NCBI GenBank assembly: GCA_018654745.1 | Contig: JABILA010000025.1 | Location: 1 to 64,000 of the forward strand | Direction: 5' to 3' | Length of the DNA stretch: 64,000 bases | DNA from: Alphaproteobacteria bacterium | Lineage (GTDB): Bacteria; Pseudomonadota; Alphaproteobacteria; UBA2966 | Shown: one piece after another, positions 17,865 through 28,513 of the stretch | Layout of the letters: each line of letters begins with the position of its first letter | Position numbering within the stretch: position 1 is the first letter of the stretch | The notes under the pieces: generated by a model | Database searches by the model: none | What the model was told of the DNA's origin: nothing | What the model saw: the letters and a program-made list of their open reading frames with translations, nothing else | Program-made: the position numbers and the translations under genes

Positions 17865-18446
17865 CTAAAAAGATGAATTCGGGCCTTTCAGGAATTCGAT
17901 CTCTTCTTCGGTGCTGGCCCGGTCCATTACGTCATTGCGATGGGGAAAGCGTCCAAAGCGCGCGATGATCTCGTGGTGACGAACAGCCGAATCGATACAG
18001 TTCTTTTTGAAATCGTTGTCCGGCAAGGAGTTCATGAGTTCCAGCGCCCGTTCCTGATCAAGCAGGTTTTCACTATGTACAAAAGGCAGGTAAGTGAACA
18101 ATTGCTGATGCAGGAAAAACGTCTCTCCTGCCCCGGCAGCAATAGCTGTTTCTGCTGCCTTGCGTGAGCGAACATCACCGACAAATGACCGGTCTGATCC
18201 CCTGAAAAGATTTCTGGGGAACTGGTCCAGCAGGATTATCAAGGCCAGACAATCATGCAGATCATTTTCCCATTCGATGAAACCGCCATCCAGCGCCTGA
18301 TCGGTTGCCGCCAGAAACGATCCCCGAATCTGGTCATCAAACCCGTCGTCTTTCTTGAACCAGATTTCACGCGGATTGCCGTATTCCGGACTACCCGGCG
18401 TACCAAACCAGAAATCAAGAACTTCCTGAGATGTCGTGGTGCTCAT
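17865..18446 (-). CDS. DUF924 family protein
   Basis: 193 residues matching the DUF924 family (an all-helical, TPR-like fold) of unknown function. Conserved marks are EVLDFWFG at the start, REIWFKKDDGFD, LALIILLDQFPRNLFRG, FTYLPFVHSE and FGRFPHRN. Its ATG overlaps the stop of the upstream ureidoglycolate-lyase-like gene in ATGA form, so the two are probably co-translated. Predicted cytoplasmic. Confidence 0.85.
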   Translation of the reverse strand: MSTTTSQEVLDFWFGTPGSPEYGNPREIWFKKDDGFDDQIRGSFLAATDQALDGGFIEWENDLHDCLALIILLDQFPRNLFRGSDRSFVGDVRSRKAAETAIAAGAGETFFLHQQLFTYLPFVHSENLLDQERALELMNSLPDNDFKKNCIDSAVRHHEIIARFGRFPHRNDVMDRASTEEEIEFLKGPNSSF

Positions 18447-19120
18447 TTACAGGCGCTTTCGGAAAGAGGGACAGACATCAGGCAGCCGAATTCTCGAGGA
18501 AAGTCAGCGCTGACACGGGCATGAACAGCCCCTTGTTTATCATAGAAAGACGCCTCATCGGCAACAGGTGCGATTGCCTCGTGCCAGATTCCGGGATGAA
18601 TACAAACTCCAAAAGAGCCGTCGCAATAAAAAGCGACCCAGTCTTCCGGTTTCATGTCATCGCCTGTGTTGGCCAGGGCAGCAACGAATGGCGTACCATC
18701 TTTGGGGTAGAACAACTGCCCCCCATCCGGATGGTAGTTGGCGTGCCAGATCAACAACTGTGATCGGTCCGCGTTCATGTTGTTGGCGGAGGCAACCGTC
18801 GGATCTGTTGACCAGCCGAGAACGTAGCGATCTTTCACTGCCTCATTTTCACCGTACAGAACATCACCCTGCCACCAGAACCGGAAGGTACCATCCATGT
18901 AGCCGCCTTCGTTGCCAGTACCTTCATCGACAGATCTCCAGCCCCCGGCAGGCCAGGTAACGATTTCAACCGGATGACAAGTTGGATCGGTGACGATTGT
19001 GCCGTAATCCCTGAAGTTTTCCGCCGTTGCCCGGACCAATGGCATTTCGACGTGCTTCAAGCCAGCCGGGATGTCGGGATTCATATAGTCAAATGACGTA
19101 CGCAATTTTTGCTCATTCAT
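18443..19120 (-). CDS. Ureidoglycolate lyase-like (AllA-fold) protein
   Basis: 225 residues with a cupin-like fold related to ureidoglycolate lyase: PLVRATAENFRDYGTIV near the start, HPVEIVTWPAGGWR, and the late segment DWVAFYCDGSFGVCIHPGIWHEAI that corresponds to the conserved GV.(I/Y)..G.WH metal-site region. True AllA releases urea from ureidoglycolate during purine breakdown, but no allantoin genes are nearby and this protein is longer than AllA, so the substrate is uncertain. It is translationally coupled to the DUF924 gene. Confidence 0.65.
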   Translation of the reverse strand: MNEQKLRTSFDYMNPDIPAGLKHVEMPLVRATAENFRDYGTIVTDPTCHPVEIVTWPAGGWRSVDEGTGNEGGYMDGTFRFWWQGDVLYGENEAVKDRYVLGWSTDPTVASANNMNADRSQLLIWHANYHPDGGQLFYPKDGTPFVAALANTGDDMKPEDWVAFYCDGSFGVCIHPGIWHEAIAPVADEASFYDKQGAVHARVSADFPREFGCLMSVPLSESACK

Positions 19121-19149
19121 TTCAGTTTCCTCGTCATTCCATTATGGAC

Positions 19150-19182
19150 AAAAAAAGGGCGCCGACCACATGGCCGACGCCC
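19150..19182 (-). terminator. Intrinsic terminator after ilvC
   Basis: Minus strand GGGCGTCGGCC-ATGT-GGTCGGCGCCC (11 pairs with two G-U) followed by seven Ts, 25 bp beyond the ilvC stop codon. Confidence 0.9.
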
Positions 19183-19206
19183 ATTTTTGGAACGATGTCG
19201 AAAAGT

Positions 19207-20292
<1,086 letters not shown>

Positions 20293-20326
20293 TCACCCCC
20301 GCAAACTGGTGAGGGTAATAAATAAC

Positions 20327-20833
20327 TTACATGGGTTTATCGCCGCGAGAGATCGCCACGACACCGGTACGCGAAACATCGACCAGACCCAGTGGCCGCA
20401 TCAGGCCGACAAAAGAATTGATCTTGTCGGTTGAGCCGGTAATTTCGAAAACAAATGAATTTATTGTGCTATCAACTACACGCGCGCGGAAGATATCAGC
20501 AATCCGCAAGGACTCAACCCTTGTTTCGCCGCCACCGGCCACTTTTATCAAAGCCATTTCCCGTTCGACATGCGGCCCTTCAACCGTCAGGTCCGTGACA
20601 CCATGGATTGGGACCAGCCGGCCAAGCTGGGCCTTAATCTGTTCAATCACTTGCGGCGTGCCCGTGGTTACAATTGTGATGCGTGACTGGTGGTCGTTTT
20701 GATCGACCTCCGCCACGGTCAGGCTGTCGATATTATAGCCACGGCCGGAAAACAGCCCGACAACACGTGCCAGAACGCCTGCTTCGTTGTCGACCAGTAC
20801 GCCGATTGTGTGTCTCTCAGTCATCTTGTCCAT
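20327..20833 (-). CDS. ilvN: Acetolactate synthase small (regulatory) subunit
   Basis: Valine-binding regulatory partner of IlvB. From the ATG at 20833 the protein is 168 residues, with an N-terminal ACT domain (HTIGVLVDNEAGVLARVVGLFSGRGYNIDSLTV) and the C-terminal IlvN domain (VVDSTINSFVFEITG). The reading frame is open further upstream to 20917, but that would overlap ilvB by 56 bp and adds residues not expected in the family; AGGAG lies just before 20833. Gap to ilvB is 28 bp. Confidence 0.96.
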   Translation of the reverse strand: MDKMTERHTIGVLVDNEAGVLARVVGLFSGRGYNIDSLTVAEVDQNDHQSRITIVTTGTPQVIEQIKAQLGRLVPIHGVTDLTVEGPHVEREMALIKVAGGGETRVESLRIADIFRARVVDSTINSFVFEITGSTDKINSFVGLMRPLGLVDVSRTGVVAISRGDKPM

Positions 20834-20861
20834 GTCTTTTCTCTCCTGTGGCTGGCAACGA

Positions 20862-22619
20862 TCAAACGAGGGCCGCACCTTTTGCGGACACCGCAGGCTG
20901 GTCACCATTGGGGCCAAGGATCATTTCATAGTGGGCTGCGCCCGACGGGATCATCGGGAAGCAGTTTTCTTTCTGGTCGATCATTACTTCCGCAATAACC
21001 GGACCTTCACAAGCCATCATATCAGCAATCAGGTTTTCTACCTGGTCTGGATGGTCAGCAAACAGGCTTTCCAGACCGAAAGCATCCGCAACCTTGGCAA
21101 AATCTGGCAGTGATTCCATATAACTTTCAGAATAGCGATTGCCGTGCAGCAATTCCTGCCATTGGCGCACCATGCCCATATAGCGGTTATTCAGCAACAA
21201 TATTTTAACAGGCAAACGGTACTGAACGGCTGTCGACAGTTCCTGAATATTCATCATGAACGAGGATTCGCCCGTCACACAGATAACCGGTGATTTAGGG
21301 TGCGCTACTTGCGCGCCGATGGCTGCGGGCAAACCATATCCCATGGTGCCCAGACCACCCGAGGTCAGCCAGCGGTTGGGGTCCTGGAATTTCAGGTACT
21401 GGGCTGCCCACATCTGGTGCTGGCCAACGTCGGTTGTAACATAGGCGTCTTTACCGTCGACAGCTTTTTGCAGAGTTTCAAGGACATACTGCGGCTTGGC
21501 GATATCTTTACCTGGTAGATATTTCAGGCAATCGCGCTCACGCCATTTGGCGATTGTCGCCCACCAGCTGGCATTTGCCTTCTTGTCCAGTTTGCGTGCG
21601 GTCGATTTCCAGACCTTGAGCATGTCCTCCAGAACATGACCAACATCACCCACAATAGGAATATCAACCGGAACGTTTTTGTTGATCGAAGACGGATCAA
21701 TGTCGATGTGGATCTTTTTCGATTTTTGGGCAAAAGCGTCGAGACGACCCGTAACACGGTCATCAAAGCGCGCACCAACACAGATCATGACATCACATTC
21801 TGACATAGCCAGATTGGCTTCATAGTTGCCGTGCATGCCAACCATGCCGAGAAAGCTTTCATCGGTGGATGGAAAAGCGCCCAGACCCATCAACGTGGAA
21901 GTGATCGGGGCACCGGTTTGGCGCACAAATTCACGCAGCAACGTTGAAGCACCCGGTCCCGAATTAACGACGCCACCACCGGAGTAAAACAGCGGCTTTT
22001 TGGCGCTCGCGATCAGTTCCACAGCCTCCTTGATCGAGGAAAGATTGCCCTTGACCTGAGGTTTGTAAGAAGAATGCTGCGCCCGTTTTGGTCCGACATA
22101 AGGCCCTGTATTGATCATGACATCCTTGGGCAGATCAACAACAACAGGCCCTGGACGACCGTTGGTCGCGACATAAAAAGCATCATGCATGATCTTGGCA
22201 AGGTCCTGAGTGTCCTTGACCAGATAATTATGCTTGGTACAGGGGCGTGTGATACCAATAGTATCGGCTTCCTGGAAAGCGTCGGTGCCGATCAGGTGAG
22301 ACGGTACCTGCCCGGTCAGGCAAATGACCGGAATTGAATCCATCAAAGCATCAGTCAAACCGGTCACGGCATTTGTTGCCCCTGGACCTGACGTCACCAG
22401 AACAACGCCTGGCTTGCCAGTAGAGCGAGCATAGCCTTCTGCCGCATGAACAGCGCCTTGCTCGTGGCGAACCAAAATATGTTTGATCTTGTTTTGCTCG
22501 AAAAAAGCGTCGTAAATCGGTAGCACAGCGCCGCCGGGGTATCCAAATACCACCTTCACGCCTTGGTCCACCAGGGATTTCAAGACGATTTCCGCTCCTG
22601 TGAGCTCTGCGCTAGCCAT
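20862..22619 (-). CDS. ilvB: Acetolactate synthase large (catalytic) subunit
   Basis: ThDP- and FAD-dependent enzyme that condenses pyruvate with pyruvate or 2-ketobutyrate. 585 residues with the N-terminal PYR domain (FGYPGGAVLPIYDAF and the catalytic Glu in VRHEQGAVHAAEGYARSTG), the central FAD-contact domain and the C-terminal PP domain (GGLGTMGYGLPAAIGA). The ThDP-metal motif normally written GDGS or GDAS reads GESS here (VTGESSFMMN), an Asp-to-Glu change confirmed in the nucleotides, while the distal NNRYMGMVRQWQ is normal. It heads the ilvBN unit; miaA lies 120 bp upstream on the same strand. Confidence 0.97.
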   Translation of the reverse strand: MASAELTGAEIVLKSLVDQGVKVVFGYPGGAVLPIYDAFFEQNKIKHILVRHEQGAVHAAEGYARSTGKPGVVLVTSGPGATNAVTGLTDALMDSIPVICLTGQVPSHLIGTDAFQEADTIGITRPCTKHNYLVKDTQDLAKIMHDAFYVATNGRPGPVVVDLPKDVMINTGPYVGPKRAQHSSYKPQVKGNLSSIKEAVELIASAKKPLFYSGGGVVNSGPGASTLLREFVRQTGAPITSTLMGLGAFPSTDESFLGMVGMHGNYEANLAMSECDVMICVGARFDDRVTGRLDAFAQKSKKIHIDIDPSSINKNVPVDIPIVGDVGHVLEDMLKVWKSTARKLDKKANASWWATIAKWRERDCLKYLPGKDIAKPQYVLETLQKAVDGKDAYVTTDVGQHQMWAAQYLKFQDPNRWLTSGGLGTMGYGLPAAIGAQVAHPKSPVICVTGESSFMMNIQELSTAVQYRLPVKILLLNNRYMGMVRQWQELLHGNRYSESYMESLPDFAKVADAFGLESLFADHPDQVENLIADMMACEGPVIAEVMIDQKENCFPMIPSGAAHYEMILGPNGDQPAVSAKGAALV

Positions 22620-22669
22620 TGTTCCGATCCTTGATTTATGAGCGATTTCGGTTCATCCGCAATCGCATT

Positions 22670-22725
22670 CGTGTCGTTTAAACGAGAAGCCGCCGCCTAA
22701 CGCATGCCAGACGGCGGAAAACGGC
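22670..22725 (-). terminator. Weak hairpin between miaA and ilvB
   Basis: The minus strand contains CCGCC...GGCGG (stem about 5-6 bp, GC-only) followed by CTTCTCGTTT. It could end miaA transcripts, but the T run is interrupted and the loop is large. Confidence 0.35.
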
Positions 22726-22739
22726 GCTAACCTAGTCGC

Positions 22740-23696
22740 TCAGACCTTTTCGGTCAATACGCCTTGGCGAACAAATGCAAAGATTTCAGCTAATTTTCTT
22801 TCCGAATCTTGCTCAACAACAATTTTCCAGTCTTTCATCTGGTTACGAATCCAGGTCATCTGTCTTTTGGCATAGCGGCGAGTGGATTGTTGCGCCGCCG
22901 CCAGTGCCGTTTCCTCATCCATCGTCCCTGCCTGAAGTTGGCTGATTTCCGGGACACCAACAGCTTTCATGATCGGTAATGAAGGGTGCAGGTTCAGTTT
23001 CCGCAAGGCCCTGACTTCCTCTTGCGCCCCGCCGGCAAACATTTTGACAAGGCGGTCATCGCAACGGGCATAAACAATTTCACGTGGGGGCAACAAGGCC
23101 AAACGGATCATTGGCAGATCAAGTCCACCATCCCGGCTTGCCTCAGCCTGCCATACGCCCAGTGGTTTCCCGGTAGCTGCAAGTACTGCAGCTGTCCGCA
23201 ATACACGTTGGGTATCTGTTGACCTGATCCGGGCCGCACCGTCCGGGTCGCGGGACTCCAGTTCGGCAAAAAATGCTTCTGCGCCGATGGTCGCGTGATG
23301 GGCAGCCACATCATCCGTAATATTTTTTGGAATTTCAGGAATCTCAGCGATGCCTTCCTGTAAAACCTTGAAATACAATCCGGTGCCGCCAACGACAATC
23401 GGCCACCGCCCCGCTGCGTGCGCATTATTGATTTCAGTAACTGCCATATCGCGCCAGCGGGCGACAGAACATCGTTCCGCACCACCAAGAACGCCATAAA
23501 GTTTGTGAGGAACCTGTCTTTTTTCATCAAATGTGGGCTGAGCGGTAATTATTTCCAGCTCTTCATAGACCTGCATGCTATCGGCATTTATGATCACGCC
23601 GCCGCCGACATCCTCAAGCTGCTGGGCCAGAGCAAGGGCCACAGACGATTTACCGCTGGCCGTAGGACCGGCTAATAATATGACGCCTTTGCGCAA
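22740..23696 (-). CDS. miaA: tRNA dimethylallyltransferase
   Basis: Adds an isopentenyl group to A37 of tRNAs that read UNN codons. 318 residues. Marks: the P-loop GPTASGKSSVALALA (about 10-24), INADSMQVYEELEIITAQP, the insertion HKLYGV, VVGGTGLYFKVL, and the C-terminal RRYAKRQMTWIRNQ. The gene is followed on the same strand by ilvB and is divergent from serB, sharing a 96-bp promoter region. Confidence 0.96.
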   Translation of the reverse strand: MRKGVILLAGPTASGKSSVALALAQQLEDVGGGVIINADSMQVYEELEIITAQPTFDEKRQVPHKLYGVLGGAERCSVARWRDMAVTEINNAHAAGRWPIVVGGTGLYFKVLQEGIAEIPEIPKNITDDVAAHHATIGAEAFFAELESRDPDGAARIRSTDTQRVLRTAAVLAATGKPLGVWQAEASRDGGLDLPMIRLALLPPREIVYARCDDRLVKMFAGGAQEEVRALRKLNLHPSLPIMKAVGVPEISQLQAGTMDEETALAAAQQSTRRYAKRQMTWIRNQMKDWKIVVEQDSERKLAEIFAFVRQGVLTEKV

Positions 23697-23792
23697 GAAT
23701 TTCTCTCATCGTAATTCGAATTCGGGTTATGCCTCCAAGTTGTTCGATATCAACGTATTTGTCGACCCGCAATCCGTGAACAGATTTACCTG

Positions 23793-24695
23793 ATGGAAAA
23801 TGTCCTTACCCTGATCGGCAGCCGCAACTGGGCTCCCCTTGCCAGCGACGTCGTATCAATGGCTGTCGGCGCGCTGGAAGAAGCAGGTGCTGAATGCTCG
23901 GCACCTGACTGGCTTTCCGACGAACACGCCTGTGACATTCACTATGAAGGTTTTAGCCCATCGGTTGGTGAAGCATCTGTGCGCCAGTATTTGCGCGACA
24001 TGCCGATTGATATGGTTTCCCAGAAAAGTGAATTCCGTCGCAAGCGTCTGCTGCTCAGCGATATGGATTCAACGATTATTCAACAGGAATGTATCGACGA
24101 AGTCGCAGCCTATGCTGGCTTGCGCGATCAGGTCTCGGAAATAACAGAAGCGGCCATGCGCGGTGAACTTGATTTCAGCGCCAGCTTGATCCGTCGTGCC
24201 GCCATGTTGAAAGATATCGACGTCGAAGTACTGCAGAAGGTTTACCAGGACCGTATTACCCTGACACCCGGAGCCCGCACCCTGGTGCAAACCATGCGTA
24301 ATAATGGTGCCTGGTCAAAACTGGTGTCAGGTGGTTTTACCTATTTTACCAATCTGGTCAGTATTCAAACCGGTTTTCATGATCACCAGGCAAATAGACT
24401 GGAAGTCATCGCCGGGCGTCTGACGGGCGGTGTAATTCCACCTATCCTGGACAATCATGCAAAACGTTCAGCCTTGTTCAAATGTGTCGAAGCCCTGGGG
24501 CTGAAACCGGAGGAAACAATGGCCGTCGGTGATGGCGCGAACGACATTCCCATGCTCCAGGAAGCGGGTCTTGGCGTCGCTTTTCACGCCAAGCCTCTTG
24601 TCGCTGCATCGTCCAATGCCAGACTGGATCATGCGGATTTGACCGGCGCCTTGTATGCCCAGGGATACCGGGATGAGGAATTCGTAACAGACTGA
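23793..24695 (+). CDS. serB: Phosphoserine phosphatase
   Basis: Final step of serine synthesis. 300 residues of the HAD superfamily: catalytic loop LLSDMDSTIIQQECIDE (DxDxT, about 86-102), motif II in KLVSGGFTYFT, motif III lysine in DNHAKRSALF, and motif IV AVGDGANDIPML. The N-terminal 80 residues form the ACT-like regulatory half seen in proteobacterial SerB. It converges on the EthD-like gene with a single base between stops. Confidence 0.96.
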   Translation: MENVLTLIGSRNWAPLASDVVSMAVGALEEAGAECSAPDWLSDEHACDIHYEGFSPSVGEASVRQYLRDMPIDMVSQKSEFRRKRLLLSDMDSTIIQQECIDEVAAYAGLRDQVSEITEAAMRGELDFSASLIRRAAMLKDIDVEVLQKVYQDRITLTPGARTLVQTMRNNGAWSKLVSGGFTYFTNLVSIQTGFHDHQANRLEVIAGRLTGGVIPPILDNHAKRSALFKCVEALGLKPEETMAVGDGANDIPMLQEAGLGVAFHAKPLVAASSNARLDHADLTGALYAQGYRDEEFVTD

Positions 24696-24696
24696 A

Positions 24697-25011
24697 TCAG
24701 CCAATATTCTCGCTGATCTGCACAGCTGGCGATACATCCGTAAAATTGGGAATATCACCCATAACTTCCTGACCGTGGTCTGCAATCAACTGCTGCAGCA
24801 CATCCGGGCTTTCCATCTCAAGAATTGCCATGACTTGATAAGGGGCCGGTGTTGCCGGGTCTGGTGTCGCAATACCTTTTACGGCGCGCACACTGATAAG
24901 TTTATCGCCCCACAATTTGTTAACCAACGGAATATGGGTATCAAGATAGTACCCCATATCAAATTTAGACCCGGGTGTGTTTGGATACATCACTGTCACT
25001 GTCGTTGTCAT
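24697..25011 (-). CDS. EthD family protein
   Basis: 104 residues of the EthD/dimeric ferredoxin-like barrel family: MTTTVTVMYPNTPGSKFDMGYYLDTHIPLVNKLWG is the classical N-terminal signature, where Asp and His of YYLDTHIPL are the most conserved. Homologues are small dimeric proteins, one of which is needed for ethyl tert-butyl ether degradation; the chemistry here is unknown. Convergent with serB. Confidence 0.85.
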   Translation of the reverse strand: MTTTVTVMYPNTPGSKFDMGYYLDTHIPLVNKLWGDKLISVRAVKGIATPDPATPAPYQVMAILEMESPDVLQQLIADHGQEVMGDIPNFTDVSPAVQISENIG

Positions 25012-25152
25012 GATTTCCCCCTGAAAGTTTTGACCGGGTGCAATATTACACCCGGCTACAGACTAAACCTTACGTGCAACGAGTGTTCTGTCAAATGGAG
25101 AACTGGCAACAATTTCGTGATCGGAAGTCGTCAGGAAGATCGTCCAGGAATG

Positions 25153-25181
25153 AAAAAGGGGCTGCCAACAGGCAACCCCTT
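25153..25181 (-). terminator. Intrinsic terminator after the TrpB2-type gene
   Basis: Minus strand AAGGGGTTGCC-TGTT-GGCAGCCCCTT, an 11-bp stem with one G-U pair, followed by further Ts. It lies 24 bp past the stop codon. Confidence 0.9.
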
Positions 25182-25204
25182 CTCAACAATCAGACGTCAG
25201 AAAA

Positions 25205-26572
25205 CTATTCAGCGGCAACTTGTGGCAACTGATCGAGAGATGCCTTCAAGGCAGCCTCGTCATAGTCTTCATCTTTCAGCAGACCGGCGTGATAGTCGGT
25301 GTAGGCCTGCATGTCAAAATGGCCATGACCCGAGAGGTTAAAGAGGATCGTTCGGCTAACGCCTTCCTCTTTACACTTCAAGGCTTCGTCGATGGCAGCT
25401 TTTGCAGCGTGGGTTGATTCAGGTGCCGGGACGATGCCTTCCGCCCTGGCAAACTGAACACCCGCCGCAAAGCACGGGTTCTGGTGGTAGGCAACAGCGT
25501 CAATCAGTCCTTGTTCTGCCAAATGGCTGACCATGCCGGCCATGCCGTGGTAACGCAAACCACCAGCGTGGAAGCCAGGTGGTACAAAGGCAGAGCCCAG
25601 CGTGTGCATGCGCATCAAAGGCGTCAAGTGCCCGGTGTCACCAAAGTCATAGGCATAGACCCCTCGTGTCAGGGTTGGGCATGCAGCCGGTTCAACAGCA
25701 ACGGCCCGAACCTTGGGACCACCACGCAAGTTAGCACCGATGAACGGGAAGGCGATGCCGGCAAAGTTGGAGCCACCGCCAGCAGCACCGATGACCACAT
25801 CCGGATAATCTCCTGCCATTTCCATCTGTAACATGGCTTCCTGACCAATCACCGTCTGGTGTGTCAGCACATGGTTCAGCACGCTGCCCAATGAGTATTT
25901 TGTATCATCATTGGTGGCAGCGACTTCTACGGCCTCGGAAATCGCCATGCCAAGGCTACCTGTACTGTCAGGGTCCTGGGCAAGAATGGCGCGTCCGGCT
26001 TCGGTACGATCCGATGGACTGGCAAAACATTCGGCGCCATAAGTTTCCATCAAGGCCCGGCGATACGGCTTCTGGTTATAGGAAATCTTCACCATGTAGA
26101 CTTGCACGTCGATGCCAAACAGGGACCCGGCGAAAGCCATGGAGGAGCCCCACTGACCGGCACCTGTTTCGGTACAGATCTTCTTGATGCCCTCTTCCTT
26201 GTTATAGAACGCCTGAGCGACGGCAGTATTTGGCTTGTGACTACCTGCCGGGCTGACGCCTTCATATTTGTAATAAATTTTCGCAGGTGTATCGAGAGCC
26301 TTCTCCAGACGACGGGCACGGAACAGAGGTGTGCAACGCCATTGGCGGTAGACATCGCGCACTGGATCCGGAATTTCGATTTCGCGTTCCTGGCTTACTT
26401 CCTGACCAATCAGTGCCATGGGGAACAAGGGTGCCAGATCTTCGGGGCCAATTGGTTGCCCGGTGCCAGGGTTTAAAACCGGGCTTTGGGGAACTGGCAA
26501 ATCAGCGGCAATGTTATACCAGGTCTTTGGGATCTGCTCTTCGGGAAGCAAATACTTGATGGTGTCGCTCAT
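25205..26572 (-). CDS. TrpB2-type PLP-dependent tryptophan synthase beta-like enzyme
   Basis: 455 residues of the fold-type II PLP family, TrpB2 branch. The PLP lysine is in [15 protein letters not shown] (about 118-132), followed by [16 protein letters not shown], the glycine-rich phosphate site [16 protein letters not shown], and a C-terminal serine-containing [11 protein letters not shown]. TrpB2 proteins lack a dedicated TrpA partner and make tryptophan from indole and serine or phosphoserine; standard trpA/trpB genes are not in the window. The longer N-terminus (about 50 residues before the core) is typical of TrpB2. The gene is monocistronic with its own terminator. Confidence 0.9.
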   Translation of the reverse strand: MSDTIKYLLPEEQIPKTWYNIAADLPVPQSPVLNPGTGQPIGPEDLAPLFPMALIGQEVSQEREIEIPDPVRDVYRQWRCTPLFRARRLEKALDTPAKIYYKYEGVSPAGSHKPNTAVAQAFYNKEEGIKKICTETGAGQWGSSMAFAGSLFGIDVQVYMVKISYNQKPYRRALMETYGAECFASPSDRTEAGRAILAQDPDSTGSLGMAISEAVEVAATNDDTKYSLGSVLNHVLTHQTVIGQEAMLQMEMAGDYPDVVIGAAGGGSNFAGIAFPFIGANLRGGPKVRAVAVEPAACPTLTRGVYAYDFGDTGHLTPLMRMHTLGSAFVPPGFHAGGLRYHGMAGMVSHLAEQGLIDAVAYHQNPCFAAGVQFARAEGIVPAPESTHAAKAAIDEALKCKEEGVSRTILFNLSGHGHFDMQAYTDYHAGLLKDEDYDEAALKASLDQLPQVAAE

Positions 26573-26731
26573 AAAAATTATCTCCCTGTACTTATGTGTT
26601 TTCCTCCCAAGATAGAGAGGAAACCGGTGCCTCTTGTTGCAGGATTTAACATCCAGGGCTTAAACCGGTATTTGAATGCGTATTTTAGGGAAATCAATTC
26701 ATTTGGCCAGCAAAATGAAACGCAAGCCGAC

Positions 26732-26763
26732 AAAAAAACGGCGGGGAATAAACCCCGCCGTTT
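26732..26763 (-). terminator. Intrinsic terminator after degP
   Basis: Minus strand AAACGGCGGGG-TTTATT-CCCCGCCGTTT, a perfect 11-bp stem extended by four more Ts, 29 bp beyond the protease stop codon. Confidence 0.95.
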
Positions 26764-26791
26764 AAAGTAATTCCAGGACTTGCTGTAAGTA

Positions 26792-28339
26792 TCAGCTTTC
26801 CTTGAGCCTAAGTGCAACAAACCGCAAATCTTCAGCTCTTTGCAAAAGAATCAGGACAGACTTTCTTTTCGAATCCTGCACGGCTGTGACCTTGGTGACC
26901 ACTTCGTCCGGGCTGGATACTTCTTCCTGTCCGACTTCAACGATCACATCGCCTGGCCGAATACCCTTTTCCGCAGCAGCGGAATCTGTTTCAACTTTTG
27001 TAACGACAACACCTGCAACACCATCCTGCACTTCGTAACGCTTGCGCAAATCGTCTGTGATTGATGACAAGGTCATGCCGAGAGCCGACACCGTGCTGGT
27101 TTTGGTTTTTTCTTCGCTGTCAGAAGCTTTTGCCAAGGCAACTTTATCTTCCTTCAGTTCACCCACCTGCACCTGCAAATTAACAATTTTACCTTTGCGC
27201 CAGACTTCAACTTCGATGTCCTTGCCTATGACAGTTTCTGCAACGATCCTGGGCAGCTGACGCACATGAGGTACTTCCTTGCCGTCAAATTTCAGGATCA
27301 CATCGCCAGGCTCAACGCCAGCTTCACGGGCCGGACCATCATCGAATACACCGGCGACCAGAGCACCCTTTGCTTCATCAAGACCCAGGCTTTCGGCTAT
27401 TTCATCTGAGACAGGCTGAATGCGCACACCGAGCCAGCCGCGACGCGTGCGGCCGAATTCCCGTAATTGCGAAACAACTGATTTGGCCATATCGGACGGA
27501 ACAGAAAATCCGATGCCGACACTGCCGCCTGTTGGTGAGAAAATCGCTGTGTTAATGCCAATGACTTCGCCAGCCATATTGAACAGGGGACCGCCAGAGT
27601 TCCCTCTATTGATTGACGCATCTGTCTGAATGAAATCGTCATAAGGACCGGCATTGATATTACGTGCCCGGGCCGAAATGATCCCGGCTGTCACACTGCC
27701 ACCCAGGCCAAAGGGATTTCCGATGGCCATCACCCAGTCGCCGACGCGTGCCTTGCGGGATGATCCAAATTCGACAAATGGAAGCGGTGTTTCCGGTTTG
27801 ACTTCCAGCACCGCGATATCGGTTTTGGGGTCGTTGCCGATCAGTTTGGCTTTCAGACGTGTGCCGTCTGTCAGGATAACCGTAATTTCATCTGCTTCGG
27901 CAATGACATGATTGTTTGTAATGATAATACCGGCTGGATCAATAATGAAGCCGGAGCCAAGGGACGTTGCCCGGCGGGAACGCGGCTTGCCATTTTCATC
28001 ACCGCCTTCACCACGCTCCTGACGATCAAAGAAGTCCTTGAAGAAGTCTTCGAACGGTGAGCCTGGCGGGAACTGCGGCATGGGTACTTCACGCTTTTGC
28101 TGCTGACGTTGTTTCACAACCTGGGTTGTTGAAATATTTACGACGGCAGGCAGCAAACGTTCCGCAAGATCAGCGAAGCTGTCTGGTGCTCCACGTGCAT
28201 TGGCAACAGACATAAAACTGAAAGCAATCAGAATAGTCAGTGCAGCAAAAAACCAGATTTTTCCCAAGTGACCAAAATGGTTTTCAGCCTTTGCGGCAAC
28301 AGCCTGGCGACGTTGGGAGCGGGCAACAAATTCCTTCAC
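26792..28339 (-). CDS. degP: DegP/HtrA (Do) family periplasmic serine protease
   Basis: Protein quality-control protease of the envelope. From the GTG at 28339, which has AGGAG nine bases upstream, it is 515 residues; the longer frame to 28459 has no ribosome site. Order: signal anchor (FAALTILIAFSFMSVANA), flexible LA-like loop rich in Q and charged residues, trypsin-like domain with His in ITNNHVIAEADE, Asp in KTDIAVLEVK and Ser in INRGNSGGPLFN, then two PDZ domains (GWLGVRIQPVSDEIAESLG and the C-terminal VVVTKVETDSAAAEKGIRPGD). Last gene of the hflK-hflC-DUF2065-degP operon, a common alphaproteobacterial order. Confidence 0.96.
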   Translation of the reverse strand: MKEFVARSQRRQAVAAKAENHFGHLGKIWFFAALTILIAFSFMSVANARGAPDSFADLAERLLPAVVNISTTQVVKQRQQQKREVPMPQFPPGSPFEDFFKDFFDRQERGEGGDENGKPRSRRATSLGSGFIIDPAGIIITNNHVIAEADEITVILTDGTRLKAKLIGNDPKTDIAVLEVKPETPLPFVEFGSSRKARVGDWVMAIGNPFGLGGSVTAGIISARARNINAGPYDDFIQTDASINRGNSGGPLFNMAGEVIGINTAIFSPTGGSVGIGFSVPSDMAKSVVSQLREFGRTRRGWLGVRIQPVSDEIAESLGLDEAKGALVAGVFDDGPAREAGVEPGDVILKFDGKEVPHVRQLPRIVAETVIGKDIEVEVWRKGKIVNLQVQVGELKEDKVALAKASDSEEKTKTSTVSALGMTLSSITDDLRKRYEVQDGVAGVVVTKVETDSAAAEKGIRPGDVIVEVGQEEVSSPDEVVTKVTAVQDSKRKSVLILLQRAEDLRFVALRLKES

Positions 28340-28513
28340 GGGCGTTATCTCCTGTATCGAAAAGGATAAATAGCTAGGGCGATTCCGGTTTAATCCGGAA
28401 GCTCTCTGGTCCTTATCATAGCTGCGAATATGGTAATAATAAGGCTTTAGACAAGACAAATAAGGAATTTTCGTCCGGATTCGAACACAATTTCCGGAGC
28501 AGGTCGTTATTGT

